From NCBI RefSeq assembly GCF_040081925.1, contig NZ_JBEBMF010000005.1:124001-188000 (forward strand): a DNA stretch of 64,000 bases, read 5' to 3'. Position numbers and translations under genes: made by a program. Shown here one piece after another: positions 42,917 through 52,415 of the stretch. This DNA is from Mesorhizobium_K quangtriensis (GTDB taxonomy: Bacteria; Pseudomonadota; Alphaproteobacteria; Rhizobiales; Rhizobiaceae). Positions within the stretch are counted from its first letter, which is position 1; each line of letters starts with the position of its first letter. The notes beneath the pieces were generated by a model, which saw nothing but the letters and a program-made list of their open reading frames with translations, did not search any database and had not been told where the DNA came from.

Positions 42917-43612
42917 ATGGCCGAAAAATCCGAAACCGCACTACGGTCCTATTTCCAGCAGGGCGACATCTGGGAGCAGGAGATCATAAAGCGGGCGAAG
43001 CGCTCGGCGCGCGTTGCCTGGTTCTTTTCGATCATCTTCGCCGGGATCGCCCTGCTCAGCCTGCTCGCCGTGGTGCTGATGCTGCCCTTGAAGAGTTTCG
43101 AGCCCTACGTCGTCACCGTCGACCAGACGACCGGCTATATCGAGGTCAAGTCAGGCCTGACACGGCCGGCCAACCTTACCGAGCAGCAGGCGATCACCCA
43201 GGCCAATGTGGTCCGCTACATCCGCGCCCGCGAGGGCTACGACCCCTACGCCATCACCGAGAATTTTGGCATTGCCGCCTTGCTGTCCGCGGACGAGGCC
43301 GCGCGCGAATTGCAGACCCTCTACAGCGCGGCCAATGCGCAGAACCCGACAAAGGTCTATGGGCGACTGAAGCGGGTCCTGGTCGATATCAAGTCGGTGA
43401 CGTTCCCGAATGCCAGCACGGCCATCGTCCGCTTTTCGACCAACGAACGCAGCGACGCGGAATCGATCGTGCGTCATTGGATCTCGGTTGTGCGCTTTCG
43501 CTACACAGACACGCCGACCCGCAACGAATGGCGCTTCGAGAACCCGCTCGGCTTCCAGGTCTATTCCTATCGTCGCGACCAGGAAACGGTGACGCCCGGG
43601 GAAACCCGATGA
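42917..43612 (+). CDS. virB8: VirB8-like T4SS assembly protein
   Basis: The protein is 231 aa from the ATG at 42917 (AGGG immediately upstream). An upstream GTG at 42893 would add eight residues. One N-terminal membrane helix (about 35-57) precedes the NTF2-like periplasmic domain (PYVVTVDQTTGYIEV, then WRFENPLGFQVYSYRRDQE in part). It nucleates channel assembly. The stop overlaps virB9 (ATGA). Confidence 0.92.
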   Translation: MAEKSETALRSYFQQGDIWEQEIIKRAKRSARVAWFFSIIFAGIALLSLLAVVLMLPLKSFEPYVVTVDQTTGYIEVKSGLTRPANLTEQQAITQANVVRYIRAREGYDPYAITENFGIAALLSADEAARELQTLYSAANAQNPTKVYGRLKRVLVDIKSVTFPNASTAIVRFSTNERSDAESIVRHWISVVRFRYTDTPTRNEWRFENPLGFQVYSYRRDQETVTPGETR

Positions 43613-44418
43613 TAGGCCGCTCGTTCGTGATCGCTCTTGTCTTGATCGGTACGTGCTGGCCAGCCGTTTCGGCGCAGACCCCAAAGGGCGGATCGCTTGA
43701 TGGGCGCGTGACCAGCGTCACCTATCAGGAGAACAATGTCGTCCAGGTCTTCGCGACCTACGGCATCTCGACGATGATCATCTTCGACGAAGACGAAAAG
43801 TTCCAGACGATCTCGCTCGGCGACACGGAGAGCTGGCAGGTTGTGCCAGCTGAGAAGGGCAACATCCTCTTCGTCAAGCCAATCGCCAAGGATGTCGTGA
43901 CCAACATGAATGTCGTCACCGACAAGCGCATCTACTATCTCGAGCTGCACGATTTTGCCCCTGAAGCGGGCCGCAAGGTTTTTGGGATCCGTTTCCACTA
44001 TCCAGAGAAGAACCTCAACGCCGCCCTACGCAAGGAGGCGGAACAGCGCGCAGCCTGGCCGAACATCTCCGGCATCGACAAGGCTAACGTCAACATCGAT
44101 TACTCCTTTTCGGGCGATGCGCGGATGAAGCCGCTGATGGTCTTCGACGACGGCAACAAGACCTTCTTCAAGTTCGATCGGCGTGTACCGGCAATCTTCG
44201 CGGTCAACTCGGATTTTTCCGAGACGCTTCGGAATTTCCGCAGGGAGGGGGAGTACATTGTCGTCGACGGAACAGCCACACAGTTCACGTTGCGTGACGG
44301 CAACGAGTGGATTTGCATCTTCAATCTGCGAAAGCCGGATTTTGGAGCTCCAGACCCCGCTACTCTGGGTCCCGCCGAGGATGATCAGGCGAAACAACGG
44401 CGCCGGAGCGGCAATTGA
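43609..44418 (+). CDS. virB9: VirB9-like outer-membrane complex protein
   Basis: The protein is 269 aa from an ATG overlapping virB8; the long open frame upstream is out-of-frame virB6/virB8 sequence. A signal peptide ends ...AVSA before QTPKGG. The family features TISLGDTESWQVVP, LFVKPIAKDVVTNMNVVTDKR in part, and the C-terminal domain VFDDGNKTFFKF are present. Its stop overlaps the virB10 start (TGATG). Confidence 0.93.
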   Translation: MIGRSFVIALVLIGTCWPAVSAQTPKGGSLDGRVTSVTYQENNVVQVFATYGISTMIIFDEDEKFQTISLGDTESWQVVPAEKGNILFVKPIAKDVVTNMNVVTDKRIYYLELHDFAPEAGRKVFGIRFHYPEKNLNAALRKEAEQRAAWPNISGIDKANVNIDYSFSGDARMKPLMVFDDGNKTFFKFDRRVPAIFAVNSDFSETLRNFRREGEYIVVDGTATQFTLRDGNEWICIFNLRKPDFGAPDPATLGPAEDDQAKQRRRSGN

Positions 44419-45635
44419 TGAAACGCTCTCCGGAACTTGAAGCCTTGGGTCAGAATGACGATCCTGTCGTGGCCGACACATCTGTCCGCCGAAAGCAGCT
44501 TGCGGGCGGCGCAGCTCTGGTCCTGCTCGGCCTCGGCGCCGGTTATTTGGTCCTTTCCAGCGGGCAGACACCGGTCCGCGATATGCTCGACGGGGACGAG
44601 GAATTCACCACAACGACCTTCCGCCCACCGTCCTTCGTGCGCGAGAGCGAACCGGAACCAGAGCCGCCGGCGCCGGAGATTGTCCAGATACCACCTCCTC
44701 CCCCGCCGCCACCTTCGGCGGAAAAACCAGACACGACTCAGTTCGATGTGCCGCCTCCGCCTGCTCCAGGTGCGACGCCGCCCCCGGATGTTGTCGACGC
44801 CCCTGCGGAAGAATTCCCCGAACGCTTCCGTTCGAAGCTGGTTGTGATCGACAATCCGGCATCGAGCGGGTCCGGCACTCTGACCGGCGGGGAAGGAGAG
44901 GGGCTCACGGTTGCCGGCGAGGATCGCAGCAGCAAATTCCTGGCGGCCGCCGCCAGCATCGGCGACCGTAGCGCCAAGGCGAGGAAGATCGAGCGGATCG
45001 ACGCGCTCGTTCCGGAGGGCACGCTCATTCCGGGCATCCTTGAGACGGCAATCGTCAGTGACCTGCCAGGGCAGGTGAGGGCGATCGTGTTGCAGGACGT
45101 CTATTCGCTCGACGGCCGTCGCGTGCTGATCCCCACCGGCACCCGGCTCATCGGCGAATACCAGTCCGAGATCACCCGCGGCCAGACCCGAATTTTCGTC
45201 GTCTGGACCCGCATGTTGCGTGATGACGGCGTCACGGTTCGGCTGAACTCGATCGGCGCTGACAGTCTCGGCCGCGCTGGTCTGACCGGGCGTGTGGACA
45301 AGAAGTTTCGTGAGCGATTTGGCGCGGCCATTCTGCTGTCCATCGTCGGCGCCGGCGCCAGCTACCTGACCGGCTACGGAAGCGAGGCCGCGGCTGGAAA
45401 AAGTGACGATGCACAGAACGCTGAGGAAGTAGCCCGGGAGACACTGGCACAGACATTTTCCGACATGGCCAATCAGGCGCTGGGCGATAGTCTGCGCATC
45501 CCGCCGACGATCAGCGTGAGCCAGGGAGAGCGTATCTTCGTCTTTGTTCGTCAGGACCTCGACTTCTCGGCCATGTACGAGGATCCCGTCACCGAAGCAC
45601 TGAGGGAGATCCGTCGTGAACGCGGCCTCCCCTGA
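44418..45635 (+). CDS. virB10: VirB10-like T4SS channel protein
   Basis: The protein is 405 aa. An N-terminal cytoplasmic part and one membrane helix (about 28-46) are followed by a Pro/Glu-rich periplasmic spacer (about 70-125, with a run of eight Pro). The conserved C-terminal domain has LVPEGTLIPGILETAIVSDLPG in part, PTGTRLIGEY and NRSxxDPVTEAL-like DLDFSAMYEDPVTEA. It spans both membranes and transmits ATPase energy to the outer-membrane pore. Confidence 0.94.
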   Translation: MKRSPELEALGQNDDPVVADTSVRRKQLAGGAALVLLGLGAGYLVLSSGQTPVRDMLDGDEEFTTTTFRPPSFVRESEPEPEPPAPEIVQIPPPPPPPPSAEKPDTTQFDVPPPPAPGATPPPDVVDAPAEEFPERFRSKLVVIDNPASSGSGTLTGGEGEGLTVAGEDRSSKFLAAAASIGDRSAKARKIERIDALVPEGTLIPGILETAIVSDLPGQVRAIVLQDVYSLDGRRVLIPTGTRLIGEYQSEITRGQTRIFVVWTRMLRDDGVTVRLNSIGADSLGRAGLTGRVDKKFRERFGAAILLSIVGAGASYLTGYGSEAAAGKSDDAQNAEEVARETLAQTFSDMANQALGDSLRIPPTISVSQGERIFVFVRQDLDFSAMYEDPVTEALREIRRERGLP

Positions 45636-46647
45636 GCTTGCCTCCGACAACCGGCACTATTTTCTCTCTCGTGCGCTCGCCTCGCTGAAGCCGTTTCTCG
45701 ACGATCGCGATGTTGTCGAAATCTCGGTCAACCGGCCGGGACAGGTTTATATCGAGCGCCTCGGTGCGGCGCACATGGAATTCTATGAGATTCCGCAGCT
45801 GACCACCGCGGAGATCGTCAATATCGGTGAGCGCGTCGCCGCCAGCACCAATCAGTTCGTCAGCCCTGCCAACCCCATCCTCAGCGCGGCACTGCCCACT
45901 GGCGAGCGCATCCAAGTCGTCCTGCCACCCGCGGCCGCCGATGGCGGCACGCTGTCGATCCGCAAGCAGGTCATCAGCAACTTCACGCTCGAGGACTATC
46001 GCGACCAGGGATCGCTCGACGCAGTCACCGTCGCCGTTGGCGGTCTTAGCGAGACCGAGCAGGCCCTGATCGACCAGCTCTCGGTGAGAGACATCTACGG
46101 CTTCATCCGCACGGCGATCGTCAACCGCGTCTCGATCCTGATCAGCGGTGGCACCTCGAGCGGCAAGACGACTTTCCTAAACGCCTGCCTGAAATCGGTC
46201 GACCCGCATGAACGCATCATCACGCTGGAAGACACACGCGAGCTGTTTCCGACACAGAAGAATGCGGTCCACCTGCTTGCCTCCCGCGGCGACCAGGGAA
46301 CTGCCAGCGTAACCATCCAGTCGCTTCTCGAGGCGTCGCTGCGCATGCGGCCGGACCGTCTCTTTGTCGGCGAGGTCAGGGGAGCCGAAGCCTTCGCATT
46401 CCTCCGTGCCATCAACACCGGGCATCCCGGCTCGATGTCCACAGTGCATGCCGACACGCCGCTTGGCGCCTACGAACAACTGGCCATGATGGTCATGCAA
46501 TCGGGCCTGTCGGCGGCCTATCCGAAGGCTGATCTCATCTCCTACATTCAGAGCGTAATCCCGATTGTCATCCAGCTGCGCAGGGAAGGGGGCCGACGCG
46601 GCGTCTCGGAAATTTTCTTCGCGCGCGAACGAATGGACGGGTCATGA
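45616..46647 (+). CDS. virB11: VirB11-like T4SS ATPase
   Basis: The protein is 343 aa with a GTG start inside the end of virB10 (20-bp overlap). Walker A GGTSSGKTT begins at about 178, with the Asp box ITLEDTREL, the His box STVHADTPLGAYEQL and MRPDRLFVGEVRGAEA. It is a hexameric traffic ATPase. The stop overlaps virD4 (ATGA). Confidence 0.95.
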   Translation: MNAASPELASDNRHYFLSRALASLKPFLDDRDVVEISVNRPGQVYIERLGAAHMEFYEIPQLTTAEIVNIGERVAASTNQFVSPANPILSAALPTGERIQVVLPPAAADGGTLSIRKQVISNFTLEDYRDQGSLDAVTVAVGGLSETEQALIDQLSVRDIYGFIRTAIVNRVSILISGGTSSGKTTFLNACLKSVDPHERIITLEDTRELFPTQKNAVHLLASRGDQGTASVTIQSLLEASLRMRPDRLFVGEVRGAEAFAFLRAINTGHPGSMSTVHADTPLGAYEQLAMMVMQSGLSAAYPKADLISYIQSVIPIVIQLRREGGRRGVSEIFFARERMDGS

Positions 46648-48806
46648 CCGGCTCGCTCCGCATATGCTATCTCGGCTTCTGCCTAACCGTCGCCTTCGCC
46701 GTCTGGCTGCTGGCATATGGGCTCGGCTTGCAATTACTTTATGGCGATGGCCGGATACTGCAGGCCACCATCACCACTAACCCCTTCGCACCCTTCCAGC
46801 AGCTCATCGCCTATCGCGACAGCGGCCTCCTGCGCACCGTGGCGCTTGGCGCTCTCCTGCCCGCTTCGCTCGTCGCCGGCATCGTGGCCTATGCGGGCTT
46901 GCGCGCCAATCCTAACCCTCTCGGCGATGCTCGCTTCCAGACGGCAATGTCGCTCCGGCGCGATGGATGGTTCAAGCAAAAGGGGAAAATTCTTGGTCGG
47001 TTCGGACGTCAGATCCTGCGCGTCGACGACGATCGGCATCATCTGATCATCGGGCCGACACGCTCAGGGAAGGGCGCCTGCTACGTCATTCCTAACGCGC
47101 TTGCTCATGACGGCTCCATGGTCGTCACGGACCTCAAGGGCGAGATTTTTAGGAGCACAGCAGGCTACCGCAAGTCCAAAGGCAACCAGGTATTTCTGTT
47201 CGCGCCCGGATCCGACCGGACCCACCGCTACAATCCTCTCGACTTCATCCGGCCGGATCGCGGCGATCGAACCACCGATATCCAGAACATCGCCGCCATC
47301 CTGGTTCCGGAGAACACAGAGTCCGAGAACTCGATTTGGCAGGCGACCGCGCAACAGGTCATGGCCGGCGCAATCAGCTACATCAACGAGAGTGTTTTTT
47401 ACGAAGGGCATCGCAATCTTGGGGAGGTAACAACCTTCTTCAACAGCGGCGCCAACCTTCAGGCCCTCATGGTGCTTCTCAAGGAGCGCGAACCATTTCT
47501 GTCACGCTTCACCATGGAGAGTTTCAACGCATATACTGCCTTGTCCGAGCGCGCCGCAGCATCCGCGCTGCTTGATATTCAGAAGGCCCTGCGCCCGTTC
47601 CGCAACGAGCGCGTCGTCGCTGCGACATCCGTCACCGACATGGATCTGCGGGCCCTGAAGCACCGGCCGATCTCGATCTATCTCGCGCCGAACGTCACCG
47701 ACATCACACTGTTGAGACCTTTGCTCGCCCTCTTCGTGCAACAGACGCTGGACATGCTCATGCTCGAGCATAGGGAAAGGTCGTTACCCGTCTATTTCCT
47801 GCTCGACGAGTTCCGCCAGTTGAAGAAAATGACCGAGATTACGACCAAGCTGCCCTATGTCGCCGGCTACAACATCAAGATGGCGTTCGTGATCCAAGAC
47901 CTCAAGAATCTCGATGAAATTTACGGAGAGACGTCCCGCCATTCCCTAATGGGCAATTGCGGCTACCAGCTGGTGTTTGGCGCCAACGACCAGGTAACCG
48001 CTGAAGCCGTCTCGAAAGGATTGGGAAAGCGGACCGTCCGCTACAAGACGGAATCCCGCACGATCGAGATGATGGGGCTGCATCGCCGTACCAAGGTCGA
48101 ACAGTTGCGGGAACGCGACCTGATGATGCCGCAGGAGGTTCGGCAAATGCCAGGAGACAAAATGATCATCCTGGCTGAGGGACAGAACGCGATCTTTGCC
48201 GACAAATTGCGATTCTTCCGCACCGCACCATTCAAGGCGATGGAGCAGTTTTCGCGAACCAACGTGCCGGACGTGCCGGCGACGGAGTTCCTGCCGCAGC
48301 GGCCGGTGCCGGTGATCGGCCAAGGCAATACGTCGTTGCTCGAAAATCCCGGATCTTTGCGCCCAAGTTCATCTGGTGCGATGGTTGTTGATCGCTCGAC
48401 GAGCACGACACTAGTCTATAGGGAGACTCCAAAACGTTCGGCTGGCGACAGAGATCCAGTTGCCGCCAGTTTGGATGAGCATTTCAAGGTTCGTGGCCGC
48501 GCCAGGGCGCAGACAGTACGTGCGTCTCCTTCTCACTCCGTTACTTCGACGAATGATAGGCCTACCGCAGCAAAACCCTTTCCTAGTGCGAGGTTCGGCG
48601 ACCGCGCTGCTGAACCCGCGCAACAATTGTCGCTGTTCAGGAATAAAATCGACGCGAAGTTCGACACGGCAGCGCGCCGCCTCAAGACGTTGGTGAATGG
48701 AGATGGGGCATCGAGCGAGGATCGGCGCTCGTCGCGAAACTGGTCGGCGATTTTTGAGGAGACCGTTGCGGATGACGCGCCGGCTTTGGAGCTTGAGACC
48801 AGCTAA
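46644..48806 (+). CDS. virD4: VirD4-like coupling protein
   Basis: The protein is 720 aa. Two or three N-terminal membrane helices are followed by Walker A GPTRSGKG (137-144), DLKGEIFRSTAGYR, the coupling-protein segment YFLLDEFRQL with Walker B, and MAFVIQDLKNLDEIYG. It brings the relaxase-DNA complex to the channel. The C-terminal 160 residues are polar, low in conservation and probably used for substrate recognition. It is the last gene of the virB cluster. Confidence 0.94.
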   Translation: MTGSLRICYLGFCLTVAFAVWLLAYGLGLQLLYGDGRILQATITTNPFAPFQQLIAYRDSGLLRTVALGALLPASLVAGIVAYAGLRANPNPLGDARFQTAMSLRRDGWFKQKGKILGRFGRQILRVDDDRHHLIIGPTRSGKGACYVIPNALAHDGSMVVTDLKGEIFRSTAGYRKSKGNQVFLFAPGSDRTHRYNPLDFIRPDRGDRTTDIQNIAAILVPENTESENSIWQATAQQVMAGAISYINESVFYEGHRNLGEVTTFFNSGANLQALMVLLKEREPFLSRFTMESFNAYTALSERAAASALLDIQKALRPFRNERVVAATSVTDMDLRALKHRPISIYLAPNVTDITLLRPLLALFVQQTLDMLMLEHRERSLPVYFLLDEFRQLKKMTEITTKLPYVAGYNIKMAFVIQDLKNLDEIYGETSRHSLMGNCGYQLVFGANDQVTAEAVSKGLGKRTVRYKTESRTIEMMGLHRRTKVEQLRERDLMMPQEVRQMPGDKMIILAEGQNAIFADKLRFFRTAPFKAMEQFSRTNVPDVPATEFLPQRPVPVIGQGNTSLLENPGSLRPSSSGAMVVDRSTSTTLVYRETPKRSAGDRDPVAASLDEHFKVRGRARAQTVRASPSHSVTSTNDRPTAAKPFPSARFGDRAAEPAQQLSLFRNKIDAKFDTAARRLKTLVNGDGASSEDRRSSRNWSAIFEETVADDAPALELETS

Positions 48807-49080
48807 ACGTGGTTTGGGCTCCGACGGCGGCCAGCGTCAGACGCGATACAGGCACGTCGTCGGAAAGATCATACACGACCATCGCAAGCGTCGGCAGAAG
48901 GTCCGGATCCTCGATATGTACGAGTTTCCCGAGAACGCACAGTGATGGAAAGGTCGCCGCGTAAGTTACTGGGCGACCCACCGTGTTCCATCGACCGTCG
49001 AACCGCAGACCGTAGCACCGTCCAATGTCTCCGCATACTGCAGGCTCGAAAGTCACCATAGCCGCATCAGGCGGCTGCAC
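48807..49080 (-). pseudogene. Truncated RES-domain toxin
   Basis: On the minus strand from about 49080 the frame has the RES-domain pattern: LRFDGRWNTVGRPVTYAA, then LGKLVHIEDPDLLP and MVVYDLSDDVPV. Past about 48807 the frame runs antisense to virD4 and the homology is lost, so the second half of the domain is missing. RES toxins consume NAD and are normally paired with an Xre-type antitoxin on the same strand upstream; no such partner is seen. It is probably a relic cut by the T4SS block. Confidence 0.6.
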
Positions 49081-49093
49081 CCTGGATCGTTAA

Positions 49094-49222
49094 GTTCATT
49101 CTCCGACCGTCGACATACTGGAGAAGCTGGCTGAGATCCTCGAAATTGCCCCGACCGACTTCTTCACCGATCCGCGGCCGCCAATCCCGCCGCCGCCCGA
49201 GCGAAAACGAAAGCGCTCTTGA
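49094..49222 (+). pseudogene. C-terminal remnant of an XRE-family regulator
   Basis: A short frame following a stop at 49091-49093 reads SPTVDILEKLAEILEIAPTD and then FFTDPRPP, ending in a basic tail at 49222. This is the typical last helix and tail of XRE/Cro-type regulators (TLEKLAEALGVPPADFF-like). No N-terminal helix-turn-helix precedes it, so it is a fragment. Confidence 0.55.
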
Positions 49223-49226
49223 TGCG

Positions 49227-49568
49227 GTGGATGTCGTCGTTGGGCTCCGTCTATGCGCTCGTCGCCGGTCACTTGGCCTGAGCCAGCGAAAACTGGGCGA
49301 AGCCATCGGTGTCAGTTTCCAGCAGATTCAGAGATACGAGCGAGGCATGACCCGCATTGCCGTGGCCACGCTGGTGCGTGTGGCGGCGGAACTGGATGCA
49401 CCACTGTCTTTCTTTCTCGAAGGGGTCGGCCCCCAGCGACAGGAGCCCGAGCAAGAGACACTCCATGGGCGCGATGCGTCGATCGCCCAGGCACTGGCAA
49501 GGATCGAAGACCGCAAGGTTCGCGCCGCGTTTCGGACGCTCATTCGAGCACTGACACGACCAGTCTGA
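49227..49568 (+). CDS. XRE-family transcriptional regulator
   Basis: About 113 aa from a GTG at 49227; a TTG at 49146 in the same frame is possible but overlaps the remnant of another regulator. The helix-turn-helix is clear: RRSLGLSQRKLGEAIGVSFQQIQRYERG, split over helices 1-4, then VATLVRVAAELDAPLSFFLEG. The C-terminal part is helical and ends with a conserved-looking RTLIRAL. Targets are unknown; it lies between the virB/virD4 operon and the mobilisation genes. The 140 bp after it hold nothing recognisable. Confidence 0.75.
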   Translation: MDVVVGLRLCARRRSLGLSQRKLGEAIGVSFQQIQRYERGMTRIAVATLVRVAAELDAPLSFFLEGVGPQRQEPEQETLHGRDASIAQALARIEDRKVRAAFRTLIRALTRPV

Positions 49569-49708
49569 CGGGTCGATCGAAGCAATGTCGGTTGCCGCGA
49601 AACGGTTGGTGGGTTTGCGATCGGCTCGGTCTCATCAACGAACCCGTCAGGCAATTCGTGAGAAACCTTGGACATGCGGGCGGATCGGGTGCTCCCCAAG
49701 CATGTTGG

Positions 49709-49924
49709 CTAGCCGACTACGAACTCCCTTATGGGAGCCACCCATCCATCGATCATGCGATACACGTCAACGAACCACGCTTCAATCGCGCCAAGCTCTG
49801 GACCAAAATAGATCAGCGGCGCAACGACGACGAATGCCAAAATGGCTAGCGAGACGAATCCATCCGGCCGGTCTTCCGAACCATCCGGCGGTGGAAGCTG
49901 ATTGTGACGCAATTCATCATTCAT
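49709..49924 (-). CDS. Small membrane protein after the relaxase (71 aa)
   Basis: The protein is 71 aa from the ATG at 49924, 10 bp after the relaxase stop, so probably co-transcribed. A polar, Pro-containing N-terminus (MNDELRHNQLPPP) is followed by one hydrophobic helix (about 23-40) and a Trp/acidic C-terminal segment (AIEAWFVDVYRMIDGWVAP). The family is not recognised. It could anchor mobilisation proteins or regulate entry. Confidence 0.55.
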   Translation of the reverse strand: MNDELRHNQLPPPDGSEDRPDGFVSLAILAFVVVAPLIYFGPELGAIEAWFVDVYRMIDGWVAPIREFVVG

Positions 49925-49934
49925 GGCCGTGCTC

Positions 49935-52415
49935 CTAGCGCTCGCGATCATCGCGATCGCGGTCATGGCGCTCATCCAGTTCCAGCTCGATCTGACGCAG
50001 TCGCGGCACGTGCTGCTGCGGCGGATCCGACCGAACGGCCTCGACCTCGGCGGCCGGACGTCTATCGGTCTCTTGTTCATCAGAACGCCGGACCGGTTGA
50101 TCGGGCAATGGTGGACCCTGCCGGTCATCGACGTGATCATCCCGCCGAGAGTTAAGCCGGTCGTCGTGATCCGCCTCTCGGTTCTGCTCGGTCTCGACTT
50201 GCCCCGACGAGCCGTCGACACTACCCTTGTACTGGCCAACGGCGCTATCCGGTTCGGTACCAGATCGTTCAAGCTGCCTGCTATCTGCGGCTCTGCGTGC
50301 CTCATCACGAGACATCTCGACCTGTTCGATCGCACGCTGCAATTCCTGATCCGACTTTCCGACCTCGCGCATATACGGATTGCCCTCATCGACGGCCAGC
50401 TCCGCGGCTCGATGGACTTCCCGCGCCAGGCCGGTTTGATAGCTGGCCGTGTCAGACTGCGGCAGATCTCCCGCTTCGATCCTTTCCAGTCCCTCGCGAT
50501 AGTGCTCGACCTCTATGAGAACCTCATTGGCTTTTTCGACGGCTTGCGCACCGAACCGCGCGACTGCCGCATCCCGCTGCGCGTTGACGTCGTCGCGCTG
50601 CCCATCGACGCGCCGCGGGTCGGTGCGGTCGGTTTCGACTTGCTGTTCGGTGAACTCCAGATACTCGCGCCGGATGTCCACCACCTCGCGCGCGGCGGCC
50701 GCAACTTCGTCAAAATCGTCACGCTCGGAGGCATCGAGCGTTTGTTCGACAGTCGCGAGAACAGCTTCCACGCGCTTCTCGTAGGATTCGAATTCGGGAC
50801 GCGTCATCTCTCGCATCTGATCGACCTCGCCTTCCATAAACTCACCTAACAATGCCATATTGGCGTTGTTTTTTATAGTCACTGTTTCATGATGATCGAT
50901 AATGCTATCAATTTGGCTGTCTCGTGCAGCGCGTTCCAACCTGTCTTTCTGCAACGTGGCGAATTCGCCAACCTGGCCGTCCTGCCGTTCGTTGGTAAGG
51001 TCGTTCCAAACACTTGTGGCGATGGCCGCATACGCCTCGCTTCGGCTTGAACGAGCGAGGTCCGGTTCGTTCGAGCGCTTCGCCTTGTATCTGCTATGCG
51101 CCGCCTCGCTCGTCCCTTCATGCTCCGTCCGACCCCGGTAGCCCACCGGGCGCACCTGATTGCGGGTGTAGGCCGGCGCGCTTGCGAATTCCCGCCGATC
51201 GGTGAGTTCCATGTCGATGCCCTGCTCGCGCGCCTTCTCGGCCATCAACGAGCGCCACGCGCGAAACATTTGCGGACTCGTCTCGATCCGCTCGCCCGTT
51301 TCCGAGCGCATAGTGACGATGGCATGAGCGTGGATGTGCGGCCGCTTGCCGCCGTCCGCCATCTCCTTCGGATCGAACGCCGGATCGTGAACGGCGAACA
51401 CATAGCGGTGCCCCGCAAACTGCTCGCCCAGGAATTCGCGGACCGCTTCCTCAAAGGCGGATGCATCCGTGCCTGCGCGCGCCGAGACAATCAAGTGCAT
51501 GACGTCCCTGCCCTTGCGGCTGTGCAATTCCTTGCGCCATTCCTTCTGCACGAGATCGCCGGCCTGCGTCGCATCACCGATCAGCCGGCCGGTATCGTCG
51601 CGGACCTCTCCGTCGGATGACGCGACCAGTTCCCGAACCCGGGCGGCGCCCCATTCCACGCCGTTGCCGTAGCCATGAAAACGGAACCCTGCTTCGACAT
51701 CCCGGCCGGCCTCCGTGTCGTCGTAGCGCTGCTGCACGATCTCCGCGGCTTTCCGATCACCGGTCAGGCGCTCCCCACTCCCGTCGCGCAGAACAACGAC
51801 GCCACTCACATTGAATCCCCCATCGGATCGCTCTCGCGCCGCATAGACAAACCGACGACTGCCAAAACCCGATCGCAGGATCTCGCGGAGCTGATCGTCC
51901 TGGTCGACGTCGGAGGAGAGCGAAGCCGCGTCTATGGAGACATGGAAGACGCCGAAATCCCGGCTGGCGGCGCGATTGTCGAAGAGATGTTCCCACTCCG
52001 CCCGCTGTTCGGTGAGTGCGTCCCGGCCGAGCACGCGCTCACCGCGCTCGTTCTCGACGGCAAGCTCCCCTCCTCGCGATGTGTAGCTCATCATCGCAGC
52101 CGCGCGACCGCCGCCGCCATAGGAGGCGAGCTTGACTACCGCCGGCTGGCTGCCGCGCGCCAGCGCCGAGAAGCGCGTTCGCATTGATCGGCCGGTCGAG
52201 CCTGCGCCTCCCGGAGGCCGCCGCAGGCGGTTCCCGCCCTGCCGCCGCCGCGCTCGGCCGAAGCCGTCCAGCCCCTCATCGCCGATCCGCGCCACCCCTC
52301 CCCTTCGCGGCTCTTCCCAATCGCTCTTTTCGATCTGCCCGAGCTGCATCTCATGCACCAGCATGGCGCGGAGACGCTCCCACTCCAGCTCGAAGGCTCC
52401 GGGGAAAAACTCCAT
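49935..52415 (-). CDS. Relaxase/mobilisation nuclease
   Basis: The protein is 826 aa; the start overlaps the mobC stop (TGATG). The N-terminal 85 residues are basic and variable. The relaxase domain follows, with SYTSRGGELAVENERG near 110 and the histidine triad RPHIHAHAIVTM near 357-366 (the HxHxH metal site of relaxases). A candidate catalytic Tyr cannot be fixed by eye. The C-terminal half is very charged and probably coiled coil (Asp/Glu/Arg repeats), with a low-complexity tail. It should nick at oriT and pilot the strand through VirD4. The oriT probably lies near mobC, in 52811-53081. Confidence 0.85.
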   Translation of the reverse strand: MEFFPGAFELEWERLRAMLVHEMQLGQIEKSDWEEPRRGGVARIGDEGLDGFGRARRRQGGNRLRRPPGGAGSTGRSMRTRFSALARGSQPAVVKLASYGGGGRAAAMMSYTSRGGELAVENERGERVLGRDALTEQRAEWEHLFDNRAASRDFGVFHVSIDAASLSSDVDQDDQLREILRSGFGSRRFVYAARERSDGGFNVSGVVVLRDGSGERLTGDRKAAEIVQQRYDDTEAGRDVEAGFRFHGYGNGVEWGAARVRELVASSDGEVRDDTGRLIGDATQAGDLVQKEWRKELHSRKGRDVMHLIVSARAGTDASAFEEAVREFLGEQFAGHRYVFAVHDPAFDPKEMADGGKRPHIHAHAIVTMRSETGERIETSPQMFRAWRSLMAEKAREQGIDMELTDRREFASAPAYTRNQVRPVGYRGRTEHEGTSEAAHSRYKAKRSNEPDLARSSRSEAYAAIATSVWNDLTNERQDGQVGEFATLQKDRLERAARDSQIDSIIDHHETVTIKNNANMALLGEFMEGEVDQMREMTRPEFESYEKRVEAVLATVEQTLDASERDDFDEVAAAAREVVDIRREYLEFTEQQVETDRTDPRRVDGQRDDVNAQRDAAVARFGAQAVEKANEVLIEVEHYREGLERIEAGDLPQSDTASYQTGLAREVHRAAELAVDEGNPYMREVGKSDQELQRAIEQVEMSRDEARRAADSRQLERSGTEPDSAVGQYKGSVDGSSGQVETEQNREADHDDRLNSRRDDHVDDRQGPPLPDQPVRRSDEQETDRRPAAEVEAVRSDPPQQHVPRLRQIELELDERHDRDRDDRER

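Noticed and set aside
42124..43608. Open frame upstream of virB9 in the same frame
   Set aside because: It overlaps virB6 and virB8 in another frame; virB9 begins at the ATG at 43609 with a signal peptide.
49923..50849. 308-codon plus-strand frame
   Set aside because: Antisense to the charged C-terminal half of the relaxase.
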